A stretch of DNA of 64,000 nt from Bradyrhizobium sp. CER78 (lineage in GTDB: Bacteria > Pseudomonadota > Alphaproteobacteria > Rhizobiales > Xanthobacteraceae): the NCBI RefSeq assembly GCF_029846235.1, contig NZ_JARVWP010000004.1, positions 310,001 through 374,000 of the forward strand, written 5' to 3'. The notes beneath the pieces are model-generated. The model was not told where the DNA came from and ran no database searches. It worked only from the letters and a program-made list of their open reading frames with translations. Position 1 is the stretch's first letter, and the number at the start of each line of letters is the position of its first letter. A program made the translations under genes and the position numbers. Shown here piece after piece: positions 33,156 through 41,605 of this stretch.

Positions 33156-33623
33156 ATGGCGGGTACCGTCGAACAGAAACTGGCGTCACAGGGCATCACA
33201 CTTCCCGAGCCGACCTCCCCGGTCGCAAACTACGTCCCCTTCGTCCGCAGCGGAAACCTGCTGTTCATCTCCGGCCAGGTTTGTTTCAACGCCGAAGGCA
33301 AGCTGATCGCCAAGGGCAAGCTCGGGGCCGGCGTCACGCTGGAGCAAGGCGTTGCCGCGGCGCAGGGCTGTGCGATCAACCTGCTCGCCCAGATCAAGGC
33401 CGCGCTCGGCGACCTCGACAAGGTCGTGCGCGTGGTGCGATTGGGCGGCTTCATCAACTCCGCGCCTGACTTCTTCGACGGCCCGAAGGTGCTGAACGGC
33501 GCGTCCGACCTGATGGTCGCAGCCTTCGGCGACAAGGGCCGCCATGCCCGGACCACCGTCGGTGTCGCCTCGCTGCCGGCAGATGCCGCGGTCGAAGTCG
33601 AAGGCGTGTTCGAAGTCGCCTGA
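33156..33623 (+). CDS. RidA-family protein
   Basis: A 155-residue YjgF/RidA-superfamily protein of the longer type (MAGTVEQKLASQGITLPEPTSPVANYVPFVRSGNLLFISGQV; QGCAINLLAQIKAALGDLDKV). It keeps an Arg in HARTTVGVASLP where RidA needs one, unlike the other Rid protein in this window. ATG 33156 follows GGGGGAC. Its stop is 3 bases from the phosphodiesterase gene, so both share a transcript. The 263-base stretch before it (32893-33155) has no visible gene. Confidence 0.92.
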   Translation: MAGTVEQKLASQGITLPEPTSPVANYVPFVRSGNLLFISGQVCFNAEGKLIAKGKLGAGVTLEQGVAAAQGCAINLLAQIKAALGDLDKVVRVVRLGGFINSAPDFFDGPKVLNGASDLMVAAFGDKGRHARTTVGVASLPADAAVEVEGVFEVA

Positions 33624-33626
33624 TCG

Positions 33627-34379
33627 ATGCGCGCCCCTGATTGGCTGACGAAACGGCCGGTCGCCCATCGCGGCCTGCATGATGCCGCACGCGGTGTCAT
33701 CGAGAACATGCCGGCCGCGGCCACCGCCGCGGTCGCCGGCAACTTCGCAATCGAGTGCGACATCCAGCTCACCGCCGACGGCGAGGCGATGGTGCATCAT
33801 GACGATGCGCTCGGCCGCCTCACCGAGGGGTCGGGCCTGCTGGCGACCAAGACGGCAGCCGAGCTGAAGGCGGTCAAGTTCAAGGACACCTCCGAGCAGA
33901 TGATGACGCTCGGCGACCTCTGCGCGCTGGTCGCCGGCCGCGTCCCGCTGGTGGTCGAGGTGAAGAGCCATTTCGACGGCGACCGCAAGCTGGTAGCCCG
34001 GATGGCCGAGGTGCTGTCGTCCTACTCCGGCCCCGTTGTCGGCATGTCCTTCGATCCCGACCAGGTGCTGGCGCTGCGCGAGGCCATGCCCAATTTGCCG
34101 CGCGGCATCACCGCCCAACGCACTTACGACGACAGCTCATGGACCAAGCTGACGCCGGCCCAGCGCGACAGCATGCTGTATCTGCGCCACGGCTTCAGGA
34201 CCGAGCCGCATTTCGTTGCCTTCTGGGTCAACCAGTTGCCCGCGCCGGCGCCCTGGATCGCCCGCAATGTGTTCGGGTGCCCGCTGCTGGCCTGGACGGT
34301 GCGGACGGCGGAACAGCGCGAGCGCGCGGCCCGCTACGCCGACCAGATGATCTTCGAGGGCTTTGTGCCGGGAACCTGA
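33627..34379 (+). CDS. glycerophosphodiester phosphodiesterase family protein
   Basis: A 250-residue GDPD TIM barrel: VAHRGLHDAARGVIENM near the N-terminus (catalytic HR and later E/N), then FAIECDIQLTADGEAMVHHDDALGRLTEGSG with metal-binding Glu/Asp and the catalytic His. The C-terminal WTVRTAEQRERA is also typical. No signal peptide, so it is likely cytoplasmic, hydrolysing glycerophosphodiesters to glycerol-3-phosphate and alcohol. Two bases separate the upstream ridA-type TGA from the region before ATG 33627, so the genes are co-transcribed. Confidence 0.93.
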   Translation: MRAPDWLTKRPVAHRGLHDAARGVIENMPAAATAAVAGNFAIECDIQLTADGEAMVHHDDALGRLTEGSGLLATKTAAELKAVKFKDTSEQMMTLGDLCALVAGRVPLVVEVKSHFDGDRKLVARMAEVLSSYSGPVVGMSFDPDQVLALREAMPNLPRGITAQRTYDDSSWTKLTPAQRDSMLYLRHGFRTEPHFVAFWVNQLPAPAPWIARNVFGCPLLAWTVRTAEQRERAARYADQMIFEGFVPGT

Positions 34380-34473
34380 CATGCCGCAGAGAGCCGCGTT
34401 GCAGTCTTGAACTCGTCGCTGCGACGCACGATGTTGTCGGGAGTTGGTCGTCATCGGCGATGGCGGAATGCGG

Positions 34474-34518
34474 AGCATGATCCGGAAATGGAGCCAGCTG
34501 TTCCGGAAAGATCATGCT
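34474..34518. repeat. dispersed repeat, family D, variant copy
   Basis: AGCATGATCCGGAAATGG on the left and TTCCGGAAAGATCATGCT on the right, with a shorter loop (AGCCAGCTG) than the copies at 11114 and 59205. It ends 27 bases before the start of the FemAB-like gene. Confidence 0.8.
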
Positions 34519-34545
34519 CAAAAGAGACACCGGTCTTCACTCTCG

Positions 34546-35796
34546 ATGGCGTCGTCTGAAATCACCCTAGAGGCTGTGGCTGACATCGGCGGCGTTCCGG
34601 CCGCCGAGTGGGATGCCTGCGCCAATCCAAAGCCGGACGCGGACAGCATTCACACCCTCGACACGCTGGCCTCGCCCGCCGCCTCAGGCGATTGCCAGAC
34701 CGCCGCAAGTTCGAGCTATAACCCGTTCGTTTCCCACGCTTTTTTCTCCGCCGCGGAAGCCTCCAATTCGGCCTGCCCGCGCACCGGCTGGGGCCCACGG
34801 CATCTGATCGCGAAGCTCGACGGCCGGATCGTCGGCGTAGTGCCCTGCTATCTGAAATCGCACTCGCAGGGCGAATACGTGTTCGACCGCGGCTGGGCCG
34901 AGGCCTATCACCGCGCCGGCGGCAGCTACTATCCGAAGCTCCAGGTCTCCGTTCCCTTCACGCCGGCGACCGGACCAAGGCTGTTGATCCGCGACGGGGT
35001 CGACCGCGAGGTGATCGGCTCCGCGCTGGCGCGGGGCCTGCGGGCACTCTGCAACGCCACTGAAGCTTCCTCGGTGCATGTGACGTTTGCCCGCGAGGGC
35101 GAGGCAAGGTTCCTCGGCGCGCACGGCTTCCTGCAGCGAACCGACCAGCAGTTCCACTGGCACAATGACGGCTACAAGACCTTCGACGATTTTCTGGGAT
35201 CGCTGAACTCGCGCCACCGCAAGGGCATCAAGCGCGAGCGCCGCGAAGCCGTTGCGGCCGGCATCACCATCCACTGGCTGACCGGCTCAGATATCACCGA
35301 AGACGCCTGGGATGCCTTCTTCGAGTTCTACATGGAGACCGGCTCGCGCAAATGGGGTCGGCCGTATCTGACTCGAGAGTTCTTCTCGCTGATCGGCGAG
35401 AGCATGGCCCGCGACGTGCTGCTGGTCATGGCCAAGCGCAACGGCCGCTGGATCGCCGGCGCGATCAACTTCATCGGCTCGGACACGCTGTTCGGCCGCA
35501 ACTGGGGCGCGATCGAGCATCACCCGTTCCTGCATTTCGAGGTCTGCTACTACCAGGCGATCGATTTCGCGGTTCAGCGCGGGCTCAAGGTGGTCGAGGC
35601 CGGCGCACAGGGCGAGCACAAGCTGGCACGCGGCTACCTGCCGCAGACCACCTACTCGGCGCACTTCATCGCCGACACCGGGCTGCGCCGGGCGATTGCC
35701 GATTACCTCAAGCGCGAGCGCGACTATGTCGCCGAGGTCGGCCGCGAGCTCACCGAGGCCGGCCCGTTCCGGAAGACCGTCGAGGACGACGCTTGA
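34546..35796 (+). CDS. FemAB-like GNAT-fold protein (DUF482 / peptidogalycan family)
   Basis: A 416-residue protein of the DUF482 group, which has two GNAT-like halves and is often labelled peptidogalycan biosynthesis. Family marks: YNPFVSHAFFSAAEAS, GVVPCYLKSHSQGEYVFDRGWAEAYHRAGGSYYPKLQVSVPFTPATGPRLL, and NSRHRKGIKRERREA. C-terminal PTTYSAHFIADTGLRRAIADYLKRER is also conserved. It probably transfers an acyl or aminoacyl group to a small molecule or the cell wall; the substrate is unknown. ATG 34546 is chosen; the frame extends back through the repeat. Confidence 0.9.
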   Translation: MASSEITLEAVADIGGVPAAEWDACANPKPDADSIHTLDTLASPAASGDCQTAASSSYNPFVSHAFFSAAEASNSACPRTGWGPRHLIAKLDGRIVGVVPCYLKSHSQGEYVFDRGWAEAYHRAGGSYYPKLQVSVPFTPATGPRLLIRDGVDREVIGSALARGLRALCNATEASSVHVTFAREGEARFLGAHGFLQRTDQQFHWHNDGYKTFDDFLGSLNSRHRKGIKRERREAVAAGITIHWLTGSDITEDAWDAFFEFYMETGSRKWGRPYLTREFFSLIGESMARDVLLVMAKRNGRWIAGAINFIGSDTLFGRNWGAIEHHPFLHFEVCYYQAIDFAVQRGLKVVEAGAQGEHKLARGYLPQTTYSAHFIADTGLRRAIADYLKRERDYVAEVGRELTEAGPFRKTVEDDA

Positions 35797-35819
35797 CGTT
35801 TCGGCCGTGACCTAGACAT

Positions 35820-35924
35820 TAGAGTGTTTTCGAGCGAAGTGGATACCGGTTCGCGTGAAGAAAACGCGTCAAAACAAGAGTCTAGAGCCCCGTTCCGATT
35901 CAATCGGAACGGAGTAGGCTCTAG
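35820..35924. repeat. dispersed repeat, family E, full copy
   Basis: GTGTTTTCGAGCGAAGTGGATACCGGTTCGCGTGAAGAAAACGCGTC, then TCTAGAGCC and the hairpin GTTCCGATTCAATCGGAAC, then GGCTCTAG. The outer CTAGAGCC and GGCTCTAG form an enclosing inverted repeat. It lies between the FemAB-like and HIT genes. Confidence 0.85.
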
Positions 35925-35950
35925 CGCAATAAAATTGAGGAGCCGCCGCC

Positions 35951-36373
35951 ATGCCCGCCTACGACAACAACAATCCCTTCGCAAAAATCCTGCGCGGCGA
36001 GTTTCCGTCCTACAAGGTCTATGAGAACGAGCACGTGCTGGCCTTCCTCGACATCATGCCGCGCTCGCCCGGGCACACGCTGGTGATCCCGAAGGCCCCT
36101 GCCCGCAACATCCTCGACATCACGCCGGATGATTACGCCCATGTCGCGCGCGCGGCGCACAAGATCGCCGCCGCCGGTATGAAGGCGTTTGAGGCCGACG
36201 GCATCACCGTGCAGCAATTCAACGAGCCCGCCGGCGGCCAGGTGGTTTTCCACCTGCACATGCACGTGATGCCGCGCAAGAACGGCGTCGCGCTGCTGCC
36301 GCCTGCCAGCCACAAGGAGGACGGCAAGGTGCTGGAGGCGCATGCCGCAAAGTTGATTGCGGCGCTGAAGTGA
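35951..36373 (+). CDS. HIT-family nucleotide hydrolase/transferase
   Basis: A 140-residue histidine-triad protein. The triad is H101-L-H103-M-H105, inside VVFHLHMHVMPR. N-terminal NPFAKILRGEFPSYKVYENEHVLAFLDIMPRSPGHTLVIPK is typical of the Hint/HinT branch, which cleaves nucleoside phosphoramidates. GGAG lies about ten bases before ATG 35951. It stands alone between two dispersed repeats. Confidence 0.94.
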   Translation: MPAYDNNNPFAKILRGEFPSYKVYENEHVLAFLDIMPRSPGHTLVIPKAPARNILDITPDDYAHVARAAHKIAAAGMKAFEADGITVQQFNEPAGGQVVFHLHMHVMPRKNGVALLPPASHKEDGKVLEAHAAKLIAALK

Positions 36374-36382
36374 CGCCGAAGG

Positions 36383-36484
36383 CGTCATTCCGGGATGGTC
36401 CGCAGGACCAGACCCGGAATCTCGAGATTCTCAGGTGCGCAAGTGCGCACCATAGTTCGATGCTTCGCATCGCCCCGGAATGAC
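36383..36484. repeat. dispersed palindromic repeat, family A with insert
   Basis: GTCATTCCGGGATGGTCCGCAGGACCAGACCCGGAATCTCGAGATT, insert GGTGCGCAAGTGCGCACC, then TTCGATGCTTCGCATCGCCCCGGAATGAC. The insert matches that in the copy at 31353. It sits between convergent HIT and trmO. Confidence 0.88.
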
Positions 36485-36487
36485 GGC

Positions 36488-36979
36488 CTACTCCGTCTCG
36501 AAATCCCCGGCCTGCGGCGGAGCCAGCGGGGTGAACTCGCAGCGGTCGGGCTTGACGTCGATCAGCGGCGTCTCGTCGAGGCAGTCGAGGCCGCGCACCA
36601 GGATGACGTTGCCCTCGACGCCGACCAGCTTGACGATCGAGCTGCCGATCGGATTGGGCCGCACCGGCGAGCGCAGCGAGAAGGTGCCGCGGGTGTTGCC
36701 GTTGTTCTTCGGGCTTTGCAGCACGATGTCGCGGCGCGACTGGTGCAGCCAGTACAGCACTTCGAGGTTCGAGTAGAAATCGACGCCCTTGATCGCGGCG
36801 ACCCAGGGCTCGAAAATCTCGAGCCGGCACACCGGGCCGTCATGCCGCCCCTGCCGCGGCGTCGCCAGCCGCGAAGTCCAGGGCGTGCGGATGCGGCCGA
36901 TGAACACGAGCCCGGCATCGCGCGGCGCCGGCATGTCGACAGCGACCTCGCCCTGGCGCAATTCCATTTCACGTACCAT
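36488..36979 (-). CDS. trmO: tRNA (adenine(37)-N6)-methyltransferase TrmO (TsaA/YaeB)
   Basis: A 163-residue TsaA-like beta-barrel enzyme that methylates the t6A37 base of threonine tRNAs with SAM. Seen: FIGRIRTPWTSR, LEIFEPWVAAIKGVDFYSNLEVLYWLHQSRRD, RGTFSLRSPVRPNPIGSSIVKL (substrate loop) and LDCLDETPLIDVKPD. It is the short, single-domain form without the C-terminal domain of E. coli TrmO. It starts 3 bases after the TctC stop and so is the last gene of an azlC-azlD-tctC-trmO unit. Confidence 0.92.
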   Translation of the reverse strand: MVREMELRQGEVAVDMPAPRDAGLVFIGRIRTPWTSRLATPRQGRHDGPVCRLEIFEPWVAAIKGVDFYSNLEVLYWLHQSRRDIVLQSPKNNGNTRGTFSLRSPVRPNPIGSSIVKLVGVEGNVILVRGLDCLDETPLIDVKPDRCEFTPLAPPQAGDFETE

Positions 36980-36982
36980 GTG

Positions 36983-37963
36983 TCAGTCCAGCGATATGTT
37001 GAGCGCTTTGACCACGCCCGCCCACCGCGCGCGATCGGTATCCACGAACTTGTCGATCTCGGCCTGGCTCTTCGCACGCAGCGGCGGGAAACCGATCTTG
37101 ACCAGCGAAGCGCGGAACGCCTCGTCGTTCAAGGCCCGGTCGAGGCTCGTCTTGATCTTGCCGGCGATCTCGTCAGGCACCTTCGACGGCGCTGCAATAC
37201 CATACCAGACGCTGACCGCATAATCAGGGTAGCCGCTCTCGGCGATCGTCGGCAGGTCAGGTAAATCCGGGATGCGCGCGGTTGAGCTGACGCCGAGCGC
37301 GCGCAGCATGCCTGATTTGACCGGCGGCAGCGCGGTGCCGAGCGTGTCGAACATCAGCTGGATGTTGCCGGACAGCAGATCCTGCAGCGCGGGTCCGGCG
37401 CCCTTGTACGGCACGTGGGTCATCTCGACGCCGGCCATCTGCTTGAACATCTCGCCGGCGAGATGAACCGTGCCGCCGGTGCCGGCCGATCCGAAATTGA
37501 GCTTGCCGGGATTCTTCTTGGCGTAGGCGACGAACTCGGCGATCGTCTTGGCAGGTACGGACGGATTCACCTCCATGATCATCGGCGCATCCGTGATGAC
37601 GGACAGCAGCCGAAAATCCGTGGCCGGATCGTAGGGCAGCTTCTTGTAGAGCAGCGGATTGAGCACGAAGATCGAGGCCGCCGTCACGAACAGCGTGTAG
37701 CCGTCGGGATCGGAGCGCGCCACGGCCTCGGCGCCGATCGCGCCCTGCGCACCGGCCTTGTTCTCGACCACGACCACCTGCTTGAGATCGCGCCCGAGAT
37801 ATTCGCCGACGATGCGGCCGAGCACATCGGTCGGTCCGCCCGCGGCATAGGGCACCACGAGCTTGATCGGACGCGTCGGATAGTCCGCGGCATGCGCCGG
37901 CTGCACCGCCGCCAGCAAGGCCGTCAGAGCAACAATGAAGAGCGATGATGCGCGCCGCTGCAT
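36983..37963 (-). CDS. Bug/TctC-type tripartite tricarboxylate transporter receptor
   Basis: A 326-residue periplasmic solute receptor with a signal peptide (SSLFIVALTALLAAVQPAHAADYP). Conserved Bug features: YPTRPIKLVVPYAAGGPTDVLGR, NKAGAQGAIGAEAVARSDPDGYTL, LNFGSAGTGGTVHLAGEMFKQMAGVEMTHVPYKGAGPALQDLL and PSKVPDEI. Bug proteins bind carboxylates and usually feed TctAB, but no membrane partner is nearby; orphan Bugs are common in Bradyrhizobium. ATG 37963 has GGGGAAACGGC upstream. It is between azlD (60-base gap) and trmO (3-base gap). Confidence 0.93.
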   Translation of the reverse strand: MQRRASSLFIVALTALLAAVQPAHAADYPTRPIKLVVPYAAGGPTDVLGRIVGEYLGRDLKQVVVVENKAGAQGAIGAEAVARSDPDGYTLFVTAASIFVLNPLLYKKLPYDPATDFRLLSVITDAPMIMEVNPSVPAKTIAEFVAYAKKNPGKLNFGSAGTGGTVHLAGEMFKQMAGVEMTHVPYKGAGPALQDLLSGNIQLMFDTLGTALPPVKSGMLRALGVSSTARIPDLPDLPTIAESGYPDYAVSVWYGIAAPSKVPDEIAGKIKTSLDRALNDEAFRASLVKIGFPPLRAKSQAEIDKFVDTDRARWAGVVKALNISLD

Positions 37964-38023
37964 GCCGTTTCCCCGTTGTTTTGTTCTTGGGAACGAGAGT
38001 AGCGGATAATGCGCTCGCCGCAA

Positions 38024-38368
38024 TCAGCCGAGCCAGTATTTGCCCGCGATCATCACGACTTCGCCGACGATCACGCCGGCGAAGATCGACTTCCGCGCCA
38101 GCATGAACGCGACAAAGCCCGCCGCGACGGCACCGTAGCGCAGCCAGTCCGGCACGCTGGCGAGCGCGCCCGGCGGCTGCACCACGATCTGCGCGATGAT
38201 GCCGGCCAGGATCGCGGTGGCGACCGCCCTCACCCAGACCAGCAGTTCCGAGTTCTCGTCGATGCCGCCGCCGAACCACAGGCCGAGCATGCGCCAGATC
38301 TGGTTGGGGATGACGCCGGCCACGAACAGGATCGCGAGCGCGTGCCAGTCGCCGATGAAGGTGCTCAT
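38024..38368 (-). CDS. AzlD-family branched-chain amino acid exporter subunit
   Basis: A 114-residue hydrophobic protein with about four spans: WHALAILFVAGVIPNQIWRMLGLWFGGGIDENSELLVWVRAVATAILAGIIAQIVVQPPGAL and IFAGVIVGEVVMIAGKYW. It is the small partner of AzlC in export of branched-chain or other amino acids across the inner membrane. Its ATG overlaps the azlC stop by 4 bases, so the two are coupled. Confidence 0.88.
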   Translation of the reverse strand: MSTFIGDWHALAILFVAGVIPNQIWRMLGLWFGGGIDENSELLVWVRAVATAILAGIIAQIVVQPPGALASVPDWLRYGAVAAGFVAFMLARKSIFAGVIVGEVVMIAGKYWLG

Positions 38369-39117
38369 GCGCGCGCCCTCACGATGCCCGCCCGCGCCCG
38401 GTGGACGCCGTAGGCAATCGTTCCCGCGACGACGCCGCTGACCAAGATGTCGACGCCGCTGTTGAGCATCGCCGCCAGCGGAAACAACAGCAGACCGAGC
38501 ACCAGCGCGATGACGTCGGCGAGCTCGCGGCAGTTGCGCGCGGTGGAGAACAGGAACGCGAGCGGCGTCAGCATCAGCATGCCGGCGGCGAGCAGCGGCG
38601 TCAGGTTGGCCGCGAGCGTATAGCCGATCGTGTTGGCGATCAGGCAGACCGAGACCAGCCCCAGGCCGAGCCCGTGGATGAAGGCGATCCGCCGGTTGCG
38701 TGGCACCTGCGGCAGGAAGCGGTAGCATTCGACCCACAGCGTCACGGCCGTGAGATGCGCCACCAGGATCAGATGCCGGCGTTTGGTCTGTTCGGTGCGC
38801 ATCAACGGCAACACCGAGACCACCATCGGAAACAGCCTGATCGCGCTGACGGTGACCGCGATCGCCGATTGCAGCACGGTGGCGCCGGAGCCGAGCGTCG
38901 TGATCACGATGATCTGCGCGGGGCCCGCCCAGACGAACGCCGTGCTCGCGAGGGTCCAGCCCAGCGAGAAGCCGGAATCATGCGCCAGCGCGCCGATCCC
39001 GAGATAGGTCGCAAACAGCACCAGCGTCAGCACGGTCGCGCCGATCGACCGCGCGCCCCACAGGAAGGCGCGGAACGAGGTCTGCCATTGCGGAGAATCG
39101 AGCGGAGGAAGCGCCAC
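38365..39117 (-). CDS. AzlC-family amino acid exporter permease
   Basis: A 250-residue membrane protein with about seven spans. Family features: the early acidic-aromatic loop FLWGARSIGATVLTLVLFATYLGIGALAHDSGFSLGWTLASTAFVWAGPAQ, and VSAIRLFPMVVSVLPLMRT. Works with AzlD as a two-component exporter (BrnFE-like). The start at 39117 lies about 45 bases from the gap before the lytic transglycosylase repeat. It leads the azlC-azlD-tctC-trmO unit. Confidence 0.9.
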   Translation of the reverse strand: MALPPLDSPQWQTSFRAFLWGARSIGATVLTLVLFATYLGIGALAHDSGFSLGWTLASTAFVWAGPAQIIVITTLGSGATVLQSAIAVTVSAIRLFPMVVSVLPLMRTEQTKRRHLILVAHLTAVTLWVECYRFLPQVPRNRRIAFIHGLGLGLVSVCLIANTIGYTLAANLTPLLAAGMLMLTPLAFLFSTARNCRELADVIALVLGLLLFPLAAMLNSGVDILVSGVVAGTIAYGVHRARAGIVRARA

Positions 39118-39221
39118 GGTGAACCGGATGGTTTTGCAACCGCGGCGGCTTAGGGCGCTGACAACGTAGGGTCAAGCAAGAGACGGCACAGCGCTGCTAT
39201 GCAGCGGCGATAGCCCCACTC

Positions 39222-39305
39222 GTCATTGCGAGCGGAGCGAAGCAATCCATTGCTCCGCTTGCTCGGCCAGATGGATTGCTTCGTCGCTTCGCTCCTCGCA
39301 ATGAC
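39222..39305. repeat. dispersed palindromic repeat, family F
   Basis: GTCATTGCGAGCGGAGCGAAGCAATCCAT on the left and ATGGATTGCTTCGTCGCTTCGCTCCTCGCAATGAC on the right, enclosing TGCTCCGCTTGCTCGGCC. The arms are almost fully complementary. A second copy is at 19901. Confidence 0.9.
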
Positions 39306-39322
39306 GTGGAGAAGTCGGTGGC

Positions 39323-40441
39323 TCACGCCCTGTTCTTCAGCACAAAACATGCACCGCCCGCCTTGCGGATGCGGTTGCACAGGCCGTCGGCCTCGGGACG
39401 GGTGTCGGCGCCGATCCGCACCTGGTAGAACGTCGCGCTGCCGCGGCTGCGCAGTCGCGAACCGAGCAGGCTCGGATCCTGATCGCCGATCACGTTCGAC
39501 AGCCGCTTCATCGCGCGGGCGTACATCGCAAGCGCCTTGTCGCGGCTGAAGCCGGCGGCGAGCTGCACGCCCCATACCTTGGCCGCCGACAGCGTGATGT
39601 GCTGCTCGAGCCCGGCCACGAACGGGTTGGGTGCGCGCTTCAACAGCGCCATCAGCTCGCGGCAGCTCTTGGCCGGCGGACGTTCCGGCATCTTGCCGTT
39701 GTTGCGGGCGGCAGCGGCCCAGTCGTCGACGCTGGAGCCGGTGATCGCGGAGACGTAATTGCGCGTCTCCTGCGGCATGTAGCCGGTGCCGGCAAGCCAG
39801 TCCAGCACCCGGCGCGGGCCGGCATTGTAGGCGGCGGCCGCAAGGCCGAGATTACCGAACTGGTTGCGCAGCTCGCTGAGGAATTCGGCCGACTTCGGCA
39901 GCGCCTGCACGGGATTGAAGGGATCAAGCAGCCCCCGCTCATTGGCGGTGCCCGGCATGAACTGCGCGATGCCCTGCGCGCGCTCACCGCTGCGGGTTAT
40001 CGGACCGACCGCATCGGCCTGGAAGCGGCTCTCCTGCCAGATCACGCGCGCGAAGAACTCGAGCGGCAAATCGTTGGCCCGCGCCGCCGACTCGATCATC
40101 AGGCACATCGCCTCGCGGGTGTCGCTCTCGCGCGCATCGTCCGCGGGCTTGTCGGTCGCGGCCGCGGGCTTCCCGGACGTATCGCCCGGTGCCGCAGCAG
40201 GCTTGTCGGCAGGCGCTGCGGGGGTGTCCGCTGGAGGCGCGGCAGGTTTCTCGGCCTGCTCTCCCGGAGGCGTTGCAGACGGCTCCGCCGGCGCGGCCGC
40301 TGGTTTCTCGGCGGGCGTTGCGGGCGGCTCGGCGGCTGGCGGCGTCGGCGGGGCTGCGGCGGGCGTGTCCTCCGCGCCGGCGCCGAGCGTCGGCACCAGC
40401 ATCACAAGCAGGACCAATGCGGCGCAAAGACCTGTTCGCAT
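39323..40441 (-). CDS. exported lytic transglycosylase with Pro/Ala linker and SPOR-like tail
   Basis: A 372-residue protein: signal peptide (LCAALVLLVMLVPTLGAGA), about 85 residues of proline/alanine/glutamate repeats (PPATPAEKPAAAP and similar), an SLT domain with catalytic Glu in FARVIWQESRFQADAVGP followed by GIAQFMPGTANERGL and LAAAAYNAGPRRV, and a C-terminal segment (ATFYQVRIGADTRPEADGLCNRIRKAGGACFVL) that resembles a SPOR peptidoglycan-binding domain. It should cleave glycan strands with anhydro-MurNAc ends. The linker is probably a flexible spacer across the periplasm. Confidence 0.9.
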   Translation of the reverse strand: MRTGLCAALVLLVMLVPTLGAGAEDTPAAAPPTPPAAEPPATPAEKPAAAPAEPSATPPGEQAEKPAAPPADTPAAPADKPAAAPGDTSGKPAAATDKPADDARESDTREAMCLMIESAARANDLPLEFFARVIWQESRFQADAVGPITRSGERAQGIAQFMPGTANERGLLDPFNPVQALPKSAEFLSELRNQFGNLGLAAAAYNAGPRRVLDWLAGTGYMPQETRNYVSAITGSSVDDWAAAARNNGKMPERPPAKSCRELMALLKRAPNPFVAGLEQHITLSAAKVWGVQLAAGFSRDKALAMYARAMKRLSNVIGDQDPSLLGSRLRSRGSATFYQVRIGADTRPEADGLCNRIRKAGGACFVLKNRA

Positions 40442-40533
40442 GGCAAATCTGTTCCCGCGCTGGCGCGGCTTGACACCGCAAGCTCGTGGTCTAGCTATGG
40501 ACTGAAATGATGGCGCGCAAAAGGGAGCGCAAA

Positions 40534-41463
40534 ATGGCCGCAGCTACGGACGACCAACTCGGCTTTGCCCCCGACGACGACGCCCCGATCGGCTACATGA
40601 AGCGGACCCGCGATTATTACGCGGCGATCGGCTACACCACCCCCTACCGCTGGGCGCATTACACCTCCGCCGCGTTCCAGCCCCTCAAGAAGCCGCTGAA
40701 CCAGTCGCGCGTCGCCATCATCACGACGGCGGCGCCGTTCGATCCGGCCAAGGGCGACCAGGGTCCCGGCGCGAAATACAATGGCGGCGCAAAATTCTAT
40801 TCGGTCTATGACGGCGACACGTCGCAGCAGCACGACTTAAGGATTTCGCACATCGCCTATGACCGCACGCATACCACGGCGACCGACAGCGGCACCTGGT
40901 TCCCGCTGGCGCAACTCAAGCGCCTCGCCGCTTCAGGCACAATCGGCGAAGTCGCGCCGCGCTTCTTCGGCGCCCCGACCAACCGCAGCCATCGCGTCAC
41001 CATCGAGACCGACGCGCCCGAAATCCTCAAGCGCTGCCGCGACGACAAGGTCGACGCTGCGGTGCTGGTGCCGAATTGCCCGGTTTGCCACCAGACCGTC
41101 AGCCTGGTCGCACGACACCTCGAGGCCAACGGCATCCCGACCGTGGTGATGGGTTGCGCCAAGGATATCGTCGAGCACGCCGCGGTGCCGCGCTTCCTGT
41201 TCTCCGATTTCCCGCTCGGCAACTCCGCCGGCAAGCCACATGATGTCGCCTCGCAGGCGCTCACGCTGGAGCTCGCGCTGCGCGTGCTGGAGTCTGCGCC
41301 GGGTCCACAGACCACGGTGCAGTCGCCGCTGCGCTGGAGCGAGGATGCGTCCTGGAAGCGCGATTACAGCAACGCCGACGCGCTGAGCGCCGAGGAGCTG
41401 GCCCGCCTGCGCCGCGAGTTCGATGCACAGAAGGAAATCGCCAAGGGCCTGCGCGTGGCGTAG
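40534..41463 (+). CDS. GrdB-like (glycine/sarcosine/betaine reductase B) family protein without selenocysteine
   Basis: A 309-residue protein similar to the GrdB/PrdB reductase components: MKRTRDYYAAIGYTTPYRWAHYTSAAF, VAIITTAAPF and DLRISHIAYDRTHTT. The motif region that carries selenocysteine in the anaerobic enzymes is here NCPVCHQTVSLVARHLEANGIPTVVMG, i.e. a CxxC-type pair. ATG 40534 is chosen because AAGGGAGCG lies seven bases before it; the frame begins at 40507. No other reductase subunit is near, so it is not part of a Stickland complex. Function in this organism is unknown. Confidence 0.75.
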   Translation: MAAATDDQLGFAPDDDAPIGYMKRTRDYYAAIGYTTPYRWAHYTSAAFQPLKKPLNQSRVAIITTAAPFDPAKGDQGPGAKYNGGAKFYSVYDGDTSQQHDLRISHIAYDRTHTTATDSGTWFPLAQLKRLAASGTIGEVAPRFFGAPTNRSHRVTIETDAPEILKRCRDDKVDAAVLVPNCPVCHQTVSLVARHLEANGIPTVVMGCAKDIVEHAAVPRFLFSDFPLGNSAGKPHDVASQALTLELALRVLESAPGPQTTVQSPLRWSEDASWKRDYSNADALSAEELARLRREFDAQKEIAKGLRVA

Positions 41464-41502
41464 CGCTGGGCGTTTGCGACCGTCGCTCGCCAATCTGACG
41501 GC

Positions 41503-41605
41503 GTCATCGCCCGGCTCGACCGGGCGATCCAGTATTCCAGAGACGCCGGTCAGTCACGGAGAAGCCGCGGCGTACTGGGTCCCGCGGTCAAGCCGGGGGA
41601 CGACA
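41503..41605. repeat. dispersed mosaic repeat, family C
   Basis: GTCATCGCCCGGCTCGACCGGGCGATCCAGTATTCCAGAGACGCC, GCCGCGGCGTACTGGGTCCCGCGGTCAAGCCGGGGGACGAC. Segments match the family C elements at 12794 and 10756. About the first half of it is within 100 bases of the symporter stop; the symporter reading frame ends inside it. Confidence 0.75.
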
